Made by a program: the position numbers and the translations under genes. Shown in pieces: positions 47,961 through 59,259 of a stretch of 64,000 nucleotides of DNA; the first letter of the stretch is position 1; each line of letters starts with the position of its first letter. The notes beneath the pieces are model-generated. The model was given only the letters and a program-made list of their open reading frames with translations. It was not told the origin of the DNA and did no database searches. Source of the DNA: Crocodylus rhombifer (Eukaryota > Chordata > Crocodylia > Crocodylidae); NCBI GenBank assembly GCA_038503035.1, contig JAVSML010000047.1, positions 572,972 to 636,971 on the forward strand, in the 5' to 3' direction.

Positions 47961-48984
47961 CAAGCATTTTGGTATGAGTATCTCAAACTGGCAGTAGTTT
48001 CAAATGGCAGATTCCAGTTAATACTTGCCATGAGGCTGTGATGAGAAAGGGAAGTCAGTCATGTCACACTAATATCCTACCACAGCCAGGAAATGGCAAA
48101 GGTGGATCACCAGTTAACATCATGAAGACAATTACAGAAAGCTGTACAAAGTAAAATAAATATATATATTTGTATACTTACATATGTGTGTGTGTGTATG
48201 TATTTTTATTTTGAATGTAGAAATATTTCCATAGAATGCCCTGATAATACAATTGATTCCTGGACGTTTATGGCGTTAGCATTCCCAACAGTGGAGTAGT
48301 GGGTAACAGATAAATGGAAGAAAGCGATTCAGAAGCTAATGTTACTATGACTAACAAACTAAAGGCCTCTCTGAACTATAACTAGAAGACTCTATTAGGA
48401 TTAAATTATTTCATCCCATTAGGGTTAAACTATTTCATCAGGACAACTTAGACTCCTGAAAGCAAGATCCACATGCTGGATAGATAAATCCTTGCTCATA
48501 TAGCAAAGCAGTGGACGGGCATAAAGCTATAAGTATACATAGCCATGTTAAATGTAAGACATGGACATGGAGGACTGTGAAGTATGAATTCTGCTGAGAC
48601 TTCTTCAGAAAGATGCAGAAGGAACAAAGGTCAATGAGTTACCAACAAATATCACAACAGACTCTCAGAACAGCACACCATCAAATACAAAAAAGTCTCC
48701 TGCTACCACAAGAAAGACTTACACTTGCTCCAATATCAGACCTTCTCTGAATTACACACAGGACTTTGTAGCACACTGAGACAAGAACAGCTGTCTGAAG
48801 TCCAAAGAAAATATATCTTTGTAAGGTTTGAGATAATGAATTTAAAAAAGCTGCTGGTAAGTAAGATATAGGATGAAAACATTTTATGTGGAATAATAGA
48901 ATATAAAATTTGCAATTTTATTATATTTATGTTTCATTTTAGTATCTAAAGTAAGTGTGAATCGCTTCCTAATTAAGGACTACA
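47961..48984. other. unassigned A+T-rich stretch
   Basis: Holds a short alternating TATATA/TGTGTG tract near 48160-48210; nothing else was recognised. Confidence 0.5.
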
Positions 48985-48992
48985 GTCTAATT

Positions 48993-51189
48993 CAGAGATG
49001 TCAAAGATCCAGTCCATGGGTCCAGCCTGCAGAGCCCTTATCATTTGGGGCTATGTGGCACAAAATGGGCACCTATACGTGAGTAGCAAGGCTGCTCTGA
49101 CGAGTTATAATTACAGCATGTCGAAGTGGACTTGATTAATTGAGTCTACTGGAGCATGGTAATTACTGCACTCCAGCATCTTGTCTATCAGCATTCCCAT
49201 GCTGAAAAATGGTAGTGGGGATGCTTTAACTAAAACTCATTTGACAAGATTAATTAAAATGTCCTTGCTGCCATTTTTCAGCACAGGGCACTCATACACG
49301 AGACATTCTGGCACTTCAATTAGAGTGGCTCTCAGAGTTGCTCTACTTAAAGCGCCACCCCCGTCACTCCCAGAGCATGTGTATAAATGTGGACCCACAT
49401 ACCACATGCAGCACATACTGAATTGGCACTACGTGGGCATATGTGCATGGAGCTGGTCCAGGGTATACACTGTATGTTGTATAGTGGGGACAGTCTAAGG
49501 TGCAAGTTGCATGCACTGCCCACACCAAACCACCCCGACATGCTGGATCTATGTGAGACTGGTCTGCGAGCCTGATGCAGCCCACAGACTGGCCCGCTGC
49601 CATTTATTCAGCCCATGTATCCAGTTCCATGGCATTCATTTGCCCCTCAGGACCTGATGAGAAGGGATCCAGGTTTTCTATTTCCCAAGGAAAAACAGAA
49701 AAAAAGGCATGTATTTTCCTTTTTACCCAAGAAAACAGAAACATGTGGATTTTGCTGTTTTGCAAACAACTGTCTGCAGGCTGGGAGCGTTCCCACATGC
49801 AAGGGGCTGGGGGAAGCAGGAGGAGGGTGGTCAGGCAGGGGGTGCCATGTGCATGTATATGCATAAGGCCACCAGGCAGCCTGGAGAACAGTTTCTACAG
49901 ATAAGTGGTGGTGGTGGGGAATGTGGAATTGAGGCCCCTATAGGATGGGAGGGAGTTGGGCAGGGCAAGGCTGGGGGTGGGGATGCTGCCCAGCCCAGTG
50001 GTGATTGGGGCTTGGGGCCCTGGGCTGCAATGTGTGGCTGCAGGGCCCTGGCAGGGAGCTGTGCAAACTCCTGGTGGGCCCAGGGGCTACACACCCCCTA
50101 GATCTGTGCACTGGGTAGGCTGTCCACTCCAGGCTTGGGCTCCCTGTGCTGCTGCTCTCCCCCAGGGCCCCTGCATCCTAGCAGGTGGGACCCAGCATGG
50201 CAGGGCACAGTGGGGCTGAGCGGGGAACCTCATTTCAGCAGCTGCAAGCCCTGCACTGCTCTAGCAATGTGCCCTCTGCCCACCCTGGAGTAGTAAGTGT
50301 CACAACCCCATGCCACCCCCCCCCCCCCACTGCTCTGGGGTAGGCAGGGGGTACTTCACTAGGACAGCATGGAGCTCACAGTAGCAATGAGCTGCCCCAC
50401 CGAGTCCCACTCTGCCACACTGCTCCCACTATGCTGTGGAGGCCCTGGGGGGAGGGCAGCAGGGTGGGGAGCCTCAGCCCACAGTGGCCAGCCCACCCCC
50501 ATGCCACACAGATCTGGGGGACATGTGCCTCTCCTGTTCCCTGGGAACACATGCAGTGGCAGGGAGATGGCCCACCCTACTTGAGCCTGCATTGGGCAGC
50601 TCACATCTGTCCCCACCATGGGCTCCGCTGTGGCTGTGCCACCTGCAGTGGAGAGGGTAGCCAGGTTCTGTGTTTGGGCCGCAGCAGCTGCTGCCTCCTG
50701 CGGGCAGCAGCTGGGGCTTGGGCACTACTGTGAGGGGCAGGGGGTTGCGGATCTGGGTCCCTGGCCCCATAACCCTGGCAGCTGGGGGGGGGACAGAGGG
50801 CTGTGGGTGTGGGGAAAGGACCACCAGCAGGGCTAGGGGGCGATAACTGGGAGGTGATGGGGACCAGCAGGGTTTGGGGGGCTCTGGCCTGGGAGTAAGG
50901 GGCCTAGATCTGCATTCTCATGAGCTAAGGGAGCAAGGGGAGCTCTGATTTTCTATAATAAAAAAACCAAAATCAAATACCAAAATGTAGAATTTATTCT
51001 ACTATAGGGACTGAGGCACTGGTAGGCTTTCAAATTGCAAATATTTCAAGAAAACATTGTGTTCAATTGATAACTATATATATAGTGGCACTTCATTTTA
51101 ATTTTGGATTTGGGGGTGTTTATCAGAGAATTTGCAATTTTTTTTATCAGGGAAAACCAGGATCCCTGCTGATAAGATTGACATTCCTA
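48993..51189. mobile_element. hAT-like element, 2.2 kb, with 8-bp duplication and a nested MITE
   Basis: The left end CAGAGATGTCAAAGAT and the reverse complement of the right end TAGGAATGTCAATCTT agree at 11 of 16 positions. Flanks are GTCTAATT (48985-48992) and GTCTTATT (51190-51197), an 8-bp duplication with one mismatch, as made by hAT transposases. The interior from about 49600 to 50940 is strongly G+C-rich with many short frames but no recognisable transposase. A palindromic MITE lies at 49067-49396 inside it. The ends are diverged; the flank match is the main support. Confidence 0.55.
49067..49396 (-). mobile_element. palindromic MITE family A, copy 3, nested
   Basis: Reverse orientation relative to copies 1 and 2. 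Termini are GGGCACCTATACGTG and, on the other strand, GGGTCCACATTTATACACAT. Internal blocks GACTTGATTAATTGAGTC, GCTGAAAAATGGTAGTGGGG paired with CTGCCATTTTTCAGC, and TTCAATTAGAGTGGC follow the family order reversed. Three-base flanks do not match. Confidence 0.68.
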
Positions 51190-51197
51190 GTCTTATT

Positions 51198-51623
51198 AAT
51201 GTATAGAAATGCAGATCCTTGAAGGTACTGATTTCATGGGTTTCGTGTCTAAGGACCTTTGGGGGTCTGGGCCATGATAAATTTGATCAGAAAGTATAGC
51301 AGTCTGTAGAGGAAGAATTAAAGATGGAAAGTTGCACTGATTTGTTTGGAATCCTTACCTGACTTATTCAAAACTCCAGGTGAAGTCATTGAATCAAATG
51401 CTGCTTGGAATTACATGTGCATACAATGTCCAAAAGACTTACATGGAACTTCCTAGGTAGGACTGAAAGCAGAATTTAGCACGTGACTTCTGAAGAATAG
51501 AAATTAATCATTATGCTTGTTTTATAAGATGAATGAACTGGGCCAGATCCTCTACTAATACCAGTGGAGTTGCAACAATTTATGCCATGATCCAGTTCTT
51601 TGCCTTTTGTTCACAAATGCACA
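51198..51623. other. unassigned A+T-rich stretch
   Basis: Sequence between two hAT-like elements; nothing recognised. Confidence 0.5.
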
Positions 51624-51631
51624 TTTTAAAT

Positions 51632-53053
51632 CAATGGTTTTCAACCTGTTCATGGACAAGACAACCCTTCACCACTTTTTGAATGTGGGGCACCTCAGTT
51701 TGAGAACCATTGTTGGTGCTGCCTCAATTTATCTTAGTGTTTCTCAACCTGATTCTGCTGCTTCCAGGTAGAAGTGCCCTGTGCACCTGCTGTACAACCA
51801 TCGTAGGAAGGGATGCAGCATGTGTACACTCTTTGGCTGCCTTGAGGCTCTTTGATTAATAGGGCTGTGAGAAATTTCGCTGAGTGTTTTGTTTCAAAGC
51901 TGTTTTGACATGTTTCAAGCTCGAAACAGTGAAATCGAAGCAAAAAGCTTTGAAACAGCTTGAAAGTGAAATGAGGGTACTCAAAAAGTTTCAACATTTT
52001 GAAATGTTTCGAGTTATGAAGCAGCCCAGTGATGGGAGGCAGGGGAGAACCAGGGCTGCGCTGTGAGCTGCTCTGCAGCCCCATGGAGCTCAGCACAGTC
52101 CCGGCGGAGCACAGCCCTAGGTTTCCCCACCTCTCACTGCCAGACTGAGCTCCATAGGGCTGCAGAGCTGCTCAGAGTGCAGATCAGCAGTGGAAGGTGG
52201 GGAGAGCTGGGGCTGCACTCCACCTCCCACTGCTGGGCGGAGCTCCGTGGAGCCCGGTGCTGGACATGGGTTATGCCCAGTGCTGGTTCCAGGCGGTAGC
52301 AGCAGCCTCTTGTCATCCAGTGCAGATCTGGGGCCTGCACCCCTAGGAGGAATCTAGCACAGCCCCACAGCCCTCCTATGGGTGTGGGTCCCCAGATCTG
52401 TGTGCCGGATGACAGGAGGCTGCTGCCTCTGGCAAGTGTCACAAGTTTTGCTTTCAAGACATTGAGGTGCAGTTTCTGAGAAACCTCTACAGCTATCTCC
52501 ATGAAACTTGGCAGGCTTCATGCCCTCAGAAGGGGCTACCATCCCTGCCATTTGCATCTGAATCAGGCAACAGATATAAATGTTTTAGGCATTTTCATGA
52601 TTCCCCATTATAACCTATCAACAAAATGTCAAAATGTGTCGAAAAAGCAAAACACTTTTGACAAAACAAAACAGGACAGTGCTTCAAAATGAAATGAAAT
52701 GAAAAATGAAACCCTGTCCCTTCAAAATGGTGAACCAGACATCAAAACAAAACAATGGGGTTTTGTACGGCCCTATTGATTAACCTAAAGTAGGCAGAAA
52801 CTGGCTGGTGGTAGCCTTTCCCAATCTGGTCCCCTCCCTCCACTCTTCTATGCCCCTCTGTTTCCAGGAGGAGCATAGGGGAGCTGGACTGGGAGGGCCT
52901 GTGCAACACCAGCAGCTCCCACCTGCTTTATGATGATCAGAGGTTTAGTGCATAGGGCAGTTTTACCTGGTCACTGCCAATAGTGTAGTGTGGCAGTACC
53001 TGTTTCACAATACCACTGAGAGGGGGTAACAGCACCCTGGTTGAGAACCACTG
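51632..53053. mobile_element. hAT-like element (outer), with 8-bp duplication
   Basis: Left end CAATGGTTTTCAACCTG; the reverse complement of the right end is CAGTGGTTCTCAACCAG. Flanks are TTTTAAAT (51624-51631) and CTTTAAAT (53054-53061), one mismatch in 8 bp. Further copies of the terminal motif lie inside near the left end (TTTGAGAACCATTG ending 51712, AGTGTTTCTCAACC starting 51736), perhaps from an earlier tandem insertion. A second hAT sits within it at 51860-52775. Without that insert the element is about 500 bp, so it is non-autonomous. Confidence 0.7.
51860..52775. mobile_element. hAT-like element (inner), 916 bp, perfect 8-bp duplication
   Basis: The element begins TAGGGCTGTGAGAAATTTCG and ends GGTTTTGTACGGCCCTA (reverse complement TAGGGCCGTACAAAACC). 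It is flanked on both sides by TTGATTAA (51852-51859 and 52776-52783), a perfect 8-bp duplication. The arms are rich in GAAA/TTTC words (GTTTCAAAG, TTTCAAC, AAAACAAAAC) that can pair across the element. The centre (52020-52440) is G+C-rich and shows no transposase. It is inserted into the outer hAT, so it is younger. Confidence 0.85.
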
Positions 53054-53061
53054 CTTTAAAT

Positions 53062-54569
53062 ATAGATGGCCAACTATATAAATCAGTACTAATTTAAAAT
53101 AATCTCTCTTGATTTACACCCCTTGAATGTCTAGCCTTATGTGCAAATGGGTCAGGTTGCTCTTATGGAACTATGCAGGTTTACTGTTTATGAGTGACAA
53201 AGGATCAATCTTTAATAAAAATTGTAAGCCTGTTCTGAGTTAAGATTAATCCTTGTAGTTATTCCTCATCTCCTGCTAGAGTACCAATAGCAAATGTATA
53301 CAGGGTCAGAATGTAAATAGCAATGTTCAACATTTTTTATTTCTGCTACTGTATGTATTCATTAAATAGGCTTTACTGTTATTTCATCAGAAGATCTGGT
53401 GAGATTTGGAAGAATCAGATAATGTCGCTTCTGGCACTTCAGAGTTTCATGATGAAAATAAAACCAAATCCCAGTGAGACAAGACTGACTTCATTGGGAT
53501 TCTGTTTAAACTGGTTTATGTATCAAACTGATAGAAGTTCAGATGAAATATCCAATATAATATAACAATAAGAAGATACCAGCGATGTTCCCTTGCCAGA
53601 AGGGTTTTAGTAAAAGATGAGGGAAATTTCTCACAAACTGAAAGCCACTAGCAGCAGTAGGTAACAACATTTCTAATGAGTGGGTAGAAAAATCTCCCTC
53701 TCACTTCTTCTGTTCCAGAAAAAATACACAATGGAGTAGATGTGGGAAATACATAGATGAAACACTTTTATATTTGAAAGAAGCTGTATAGATTTACAAC
53801 TGAATTCTTTGGTTACAACTTTAAAACCAACAGCTGTTCAAAAGTAAAAAAAAAATAGAATAAATATATTTTTTACATAAAGTTCTTCAGTAAATGTTAG
53901 CTTTAAAAAAGTTTAGGTTTTGGAAGAAATCAACAGTGCTTTTAAAAAATGCTGACACATTTGTGGCTAATAATACAGCTAGTTTATAGTTATGATAAAC
54001 TACTACTTCCCGTTTTTAGTGATATTTCAAGCCTCTTGAGTAGTCAGGCACATTAAAAACCTAATTTACTAGTGCCTGACTACTCATATACTGCTATCAA
54101 AAGGGAGCGCAAAATGATTGTAAAACACTGCTGTCCTAACTGGCTGTTTTATACAAAGTTTGCAGTGACATAAACATCATAGGGACAAAGCATTATTCAA
54201 TCTGGATCTGGCCAATTACATCTCACCCTATCATTAAGAAAACCCTTTACAGCTTGACAGGATCAAGAGTGCTGTCAGGGTAACTGGCATCCAATTTGCT
54301 GACTAATAAAAAATGGCAGGGTATATCAAGGAACATCAAAGACTCTATTTTCTGTATAGCTTTCCTTCATATATGAATGTTACCTTGTATTAGTTGGCTT
54401 AGTGCCTGATATTGCAAAGCACTTCAATAGTCTCTGACGTGCTTCCATTGAGGTCAACGGGAGGTTTGACATTGACCCCAAATAGAAGCGTTTCTATCAA
54501 GTGCTTTATATTTTCATTGTCTCCTTTTGCTGCTTGGCTTGCATTTCGCCACACACATCACAACTCTTC
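53062..54569. other. 1.5 kb A+T-rich stretch holding one clear hairpin
   Basis: Apart from the inverted repeat at 54037-54086, no feature was recognised. Confidence 0.5.
54037..54086. repeat. perfect 15-bp inverted repeat with 20-base loop
   Basis: TGAGTAGTCAGGCAC at 54037-54051 and GTGCCTGACTACTCA at 54072-54086 are exact reverse complements separated by 20 A+T-rich bases. No transposon ends or open frame surround it. As RNA it would form a 15-bp stem, which is short for a microRNA precursor. Confidence 0.75.
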
Positions 54570-54707
54570 CCTCAGCATTTGAAGCTCTTGGTCATATCTG
54601 GCCAACATACACAGTTTCTAGTATCTCTAGGTTTCCAGAGGTGCCATCTATTTGCAAAGGATTCCAATGTATTCTTGAAAGAATTTCTTTTAACCATGAT
54701 CTTGGTA
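54570..54707 (-). pseudogene. Gypsy integrase zinc-finger region, decayed
   Basis: In two frames the minus strand reads IPRSWLKEILSRIHWNPLQ, then NCVCWPDMTKSF, and CDVCGEMQAKQQKETM. This is the histidine-then-cysteine zinc finger that begins Ty3/Gypsy integrases: the I-H helix, the YWPGM-type motif, and the C-x-x-C pair CDVC followed by a Q-rich KQQKE stretch. The second histidine is not seen. The catalytic core that should follow is unrecognisable. Confidence 0.65.
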
Positions 54708-54757
54708 TTATGATTTGACTTGTATTGTCAGATAGTCACTATACATTTAAATGGTAG

Positions 54758-56617
54758 TGTGATAAAAGGTGCCTTAAGTGGAGGTTCCCCAAGTGATGTA
54801 CTATCCATCTGGTGCGAGGTTCCTCCCCTCAACTCGTCTGCCATGACTCGGTGTTATTAGATAAATTGAGGGTTCAGTGGAGATCTTCTTCCTGGGGCCC
54901 CCCCCCGGGGACAGTAGTACTCACAGTTAGGGTGTGATGTTCCATGGGGCTCCGCCTCCCCTACCCCCCATTCACTTGCCAACTGGATGGGCGCCAATGA
55001 TGTGGTTTGGTTGTGCTTGATCAACCCCTGCTTGCTTCAGTGCCTCTGAGTAGGGTGCTTCTGGCTTTGCACCTATTCTTTTTTTTTTATCAAAAGAAAT
55101 AGACCTCTGGGGAGGAGAGGGATGTGGAGTTGCCTCCTTCCTCCCAGCCTCCTACAGGGGGCTCAAAACCTCCGTGTTCTGCCTGCCAGTGTTGAGCTGG
55201 CTGCGCTGCTCCTGTCTGCTGCAGAAGCCTCATCACGTCTGGTGCGCTCCATGCCAGTGTGCTCCCTCGCTTTCTCCACCCCCCGGGTTCTGGTGGGGCT
55301 TTTAAATCTTCCCTCAGCGGCTGTAACAGCCACCATGATTGGCTTGGGTTTTCTCTGCCTGAGGAACAGCTGATTAAACCACCAACGTAATGCTGGCACG
55401 AGCAACCGTGGCCATGGTTCTTGTTCTGGCTGCACCCCTTGAGGTAAGTTTCCCCCATGGAGGGGGCTGTTTGTGGGGTTTGGGGCTGTGGGAACTGCCC
55501 TCTCCCCTTCGGGAGCCCATGGGGGCGTGTCACCTGTCACAGGACAGCTGGGCACTGTGAGTATATCAATTTAGTTGCAGGCTGACTGGGTGCTGCAACT
55601 GTATCAGTCACTGGGCTGTTTGGTTTGGGATCAAGGAGGTGGAGTTGGGAGTGAAGCAAAGACAAGTTTCACTTATAACAGTAAAGATAAATTTTATTTA
55701 AAACAGCAAAATAGCAACAAAAATATGTTTAAGCAGCAAAATATAGTTTACACGTATAACAGTTAATAAAAAGATTAAGCTAATAAACAGACAACATAAC
55801 AATAAAAGTTAAAAATTGGCAGTGATGATAAAAACAGACAGAAAAATTGACAAAGAGTTGCCACTTGGTTGGCAACTTACCGATTGTCCCTCAGTGCCAG
55901 GTACATGTCAAGTTGATCCAGCGAAATCAGGCGTCCCCAATCCACGCTGTCGGAGGGAGCACTGGGGAAGGTCCCTCAGTCAGGATCTGGTCTTCATTCA
56001 CACTGGGAGTCTGGAGTCTGGGCTTGGAACAGCAATAACTATTCTGTTCCATCCTTCCTACTGATCATCGGATGTGTGTATTCCTTATATCCTGTCTTAT
56101 GCTAATCTCTTGGCTTTAAGGCCACTCACAATTTTACCCTACAGCTGTTACCCTATGGGGTTAAAACGTGTTAGAAATTATTATAATAGGTTACTGCCTA
56201 AACTTAGGTTTAACCAATAAGCAAATCATACCACATCACTTTGGGGTCTGAGAGTAGCATTTTTCCCTGCCTAAGTTCAAGCCACTTGGAACTTTTTGAA
56301 ATGTGTTAATTATACCTTGTGGTTAGGTTTGTCAATCTTACAGACCTTTAAGCAAAAATTATTAAATCAGCTAAGATTTCAGTTTTGTTTTCTAGTTCCA
56401 CTTCTTGGGACCCATGTTAGTCTTATGATTGGTACAAACAGTTAAATATAACATTACGGTTATGCTTCTGAAAGACAGGATACATCTGTGGGAAACAGTT
56501 TTGCAAGCTTTGTCCTAGCCAGTATTTATTATATGCCTATACCAGATACTTTCAAGAATCAGATTTTTTTTTTTTGCTATAAGTTTCTCATTAATCCCTT
56601 TAGTTCTGGCCATCACA
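54758..56617. mobile_element. LTR-like insertion within the Gypsy relic
   Basis: The ends are TGTGATAAAAGG and GGCCATCACA, giving TG...CA termini with a 6-bp inverted repeat (TGTGAT/ATCACA). Gypsy pol remains stop at both ends, which independently locates the insertion. No direct duplication is visible (GGTAG against CTCAC), and about 100 codons of the expected pol between RNase H and integrase are absent. A deletion may therefore have accompanied or followed insertion. On the minus strand a TTTAAAAG box lies near 55300 and a TTGGCGCC string near 54990. The alternative is an LTR ending at 54998 followed by a primer-binding site and leader. I prefer a long solo LTR, with orientation unresolved. 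Confidence 0.5.
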
Positions 56618-56624
56618 CTCACTG

Positions 56625-57575
56625 CCACAGGTAGAATTGCCATTTTCATAACATGTGTTGCAGATGGTTTTTAGGCTGCTAGTAGTGGCTCTTTAAAAAT
56701 AATTTTGTGGTTTACGATCACTTTCCTTTCAAATAGTTTTATGTCTTTGAACATAATGGTCAAACTTCCCATATACCAACATTATTATAACATATTCCTC
56801 TTTGTGCATATCCTTGTTTTGTTGAAGACTGACCTTGATATAACAGCTTATGGCTGTTTCTTTTATAGGATTGCTGCTGTTGAATAGTTGGCTAGTATGA
56901 AAGAAATTGAAATAGTTTGTAAACTCCAGTAGTCCATGAACTGATTTAGTATCTTGACTTTTGGATGTCTGCTCCATTGCCTTTATCTGGTTTGTGGGAG
57001 TGTTGGGGTATGGTAGGCTGTACCCATTTGACATCCACAAATTTTGCATACATGGTACTACAGTTAGTAACAATTTCATTTTGTTTTATATAATCATAGA
57101 TTTACTTCTCTGGCTGTTTCTAGGAAACAAATGAATTTGTGCTTATGATCTGCCACATCTTCCACCCTGCTGCTTTTATATTCATGCACCAGAATTTTTG
57201 TTTTTGTGTGAAGCTCATACTTACAAGTCCTGTTAGTACATCTTGTTGGTGACATTAATGTTATTTTCCACAAGAGACTTGATCCCAAATGGCATTTTCA
57301 ACCATCTGCATCTACCTGCTGTTGTCCAAAATGTTGTGGGATAACCAACTTCTCTGATTCAGTAGCACTTGCCAATATCTCTCTTGGCATCAGGTACTGA
57401 GAATATTTTTTTGTTTTTGCCAAGCCAGGTCATATTTCTTCAGTTATAGGCATTTGGTAGTCAGCTTTTTTTAATGTTTTGTTTAAGATGTTTGGGTCTA
57501 TGCAAATCCATAGCATGCCTGGCTTCTCAATAGCTACTTTCCTGCTTACCCAGCTTGTGGGATCTGTAACTTTAA
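56625..57575 (-). pseudogene. Gypsy reverse transcriptase and RNase H, decayed
   Basis: Seen on the minus strand in order: KVTDPTSWVSRKVAIEKP and ICIDPNILNKTLKKADYQMP (fingers, 57575-57450), TTFWTTAGRCRWLKMPFGI (palm, about 57340-57285), and KILVHEYKSS (about 57190, after the catalytic box). FLETAREVNL follows (about 57110), then SQDTKSVHGLLEFTNYFNFF (thumb/connection, about 56950). The RNase H block has MHKEEYVIIMLVYGKFDHYV (about 56810-56750) and the KPQ/IFKEPLLAA piece near 56700. Where two catalytic aspartates are expected just before ILVHE the text reads TK, so activity is lost beyond the stops. Order and spacing are those of Ty3/Gypsy pol, not of vertebrate retroviruses. Confidence 0.82.
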
Positions 57576-58334
57576 CAACGAAGACTTAAAAAAAAAAGTA
57601 TTTTCTTGATTCTATTGCTGAAGATTCTGCATATATGGTGTTGACAGAGTTGTTGTATCTGTTTTTAGAAATCCCTGTCCTTCCAAGGCATCTTGGCAAT
57701 ATTTTAACAGCTGTGTATTCTTCTTTAGGAATCTTTTTTCCCATGTTCAGTGTCACCAGATTTGTGGGCGCTCTGTTTTTCATAAGGTTCTGTACTATCT
57801 ATTCTATCTGAAATTCAGGTTTCCTACTTTATTTTGGTATTCTTTTTATATTCTGTGATTCTTCTTGCTTGGTATTTTGTAGTTTACATTGCCTAGTGCT
57901 ATTATGACCATTCCATCATATAGTTATAATTTAGCTTATCATCTAGTTGGTTCATTTTTGCTTCTTTGCATAATACTGATGAGGTCTTTATTGGTAACAC
58001 AGGCACTAATACCAAACTATTGGTATTTGGTATGTTTTTGTTTGGATACAACTGCCTTACCTTTGCATTTTTGGAGACTCAAGCTTTGCAAAATATTTGT
58101 CTTTGTTATTTTCTACTTTGTGTGTATGTGTGTATGTTTAAAAGTTCATCCATTGAGTCAGTGCTTCTTTCTTGTTCTTTGCTTTTTTGTTCTGAAAACT
58201 TTGGTACAGTGATTTCTTTTGATACGCTTACTACACAAATATATATGCAGGATACTTATCATCATTACATTTTTCTCTATAGTACCCATAGGTCATCCTT
58301 TGAATTTTGCTTATTTTTTATCTTGCATTTACAA

Positions 58335-58650
58335 TACTTACGTAAAAACAGGACAACCTTAAATTTAAGACAGCCCCTGCCCCCGGTAATTAGATTCTAT
58401 GCATGGAAAATTCTAAATGTGTTATAGTTTTCTATGTATNNNNNNNNNNCTTCTGTATGGCAGCTCTGGTTCCAGGGCAGTCAGCAGCAGCAGTGGCACA
58501 ACCCCTGGCCTGGCCAGGGCCACGGGATGATCAGGGCCAAAGCCAGAGCTGAACCACTGCTTGCCACAGGTCATAACTCAAATCTAAAATGAGATTCCCT
58601 CATGGTGACCGGGGGAAAAACCCTAATCTTGGATTTGAGTAGATAAGGTA
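58335..58650. mobile_element. small inverted-repeat element containing an assembly gap
   Basis: The left arm (TACTTACGTAAAAACAGG...TTAAATTTAAGACAGCCCC...CCCCCGGT) pairs loosely with the reverse complement of the right arm (TACCTTATCTACTCAAATCC...CCCCCGGTCACC). The arms are diverged and the ends approximate. Its centre carries the 10-N gap and a G+C-rich segment. It lies within the Gypsy relic. Confidence 0.45.
58440..58449. other. assembly gap (10 N)
   Basis: Ten undetermined bases. The true size may differ, since short fixed runs of N are often placeholders. Confidence 0.98.
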
Positions 58651-58689
58651 TGTATTTGCCTTTGAACAAATGTTGGTGTGTTTTTCCTA

Positions 58690-59259
58690 ATTGCCATGCT
58701 GTCTTTGTGGTACTTGGTGAATTTTCTTGTCTGCTCCACTTCTGTTATGTATTTGGATGTGAAGTGTTTCACAAGCTTCACCCGGGTCTTTAGCTCTTGG
58801 TAGGGTCTGTGTAGGCCCAGAGGATTCTTGAGAATTCTGAGAATACTTGCTTAGGCTCCTGTATGTGTCATACCTATTTACCAATCTATCCTGCATTATT
58901 CCATTTGTTAAGAGTTGATCGTCATGTCAGCCATTTTGTGGTATTTGGAAATACTTTCACTTATTTTTTCTCTGGATTTTTTTATACGTCTTGAAAAAGG
59001 TACTTTTATGTATGACACTTTTTGTGGGTCATGATGCTGATTCCGGTCTGCTTTCAATTCTTTGCATAGGTCTTCTTGACCTATTGTATCGACACATCCA
59101 GATATAGCTAGAACATTTGATAGCCTTTGTCCATTAGAGCTAATAATGTAACTGCTTTCATTTTGTTTTTCCTTTTATCCAGGCCTGTTGCAATTTCATA
59201 GTTTCTCATTGTGATCTAAAGTAGGTCCATTTACTCTGCACATTTTCTTTTATGTCCAT
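58690..59259 (-). pseudogene. Gypsy gag remnant
   Basis: From 59259 the minus strand reads MDIKENVQSKWTYFRSQ, and after a stop and frame slip MRNYEIATGLDKRKNKMKAV and LLALMDKGYQMF. The W-x-x-F-R-x-Q ... N-Y-x-I-A-T-G-L-D-K pattern is the N-terminal capsid region of Ty3/Gypsy gag proteins. Weaker pieces (HHDPQKVSYIKVPFSRRIKK, NGIMQDRLVNRY) continue the expected capsid order to about 58690. No zinc knuckle was found. Multiple stops make it non-functional. Confidence 0.65.

Noticed and set aside
49575..50836. Cluster of overlapping open frames in the G+C-rich core
   Set aside because: High G+C and few A+T-rich stop codons explain open frames on both strands; no domain was recognised.
51632..51712. 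An independent 81-bp hAT MITE with its own ends CAATGG...CCATTG
   Set aside because: The 8-bp flank on its right does not match the left flank, whereas the left flank TTTTAAAT matches CTTTAAAT after 53053; it is better treated as the left end of the larger element.
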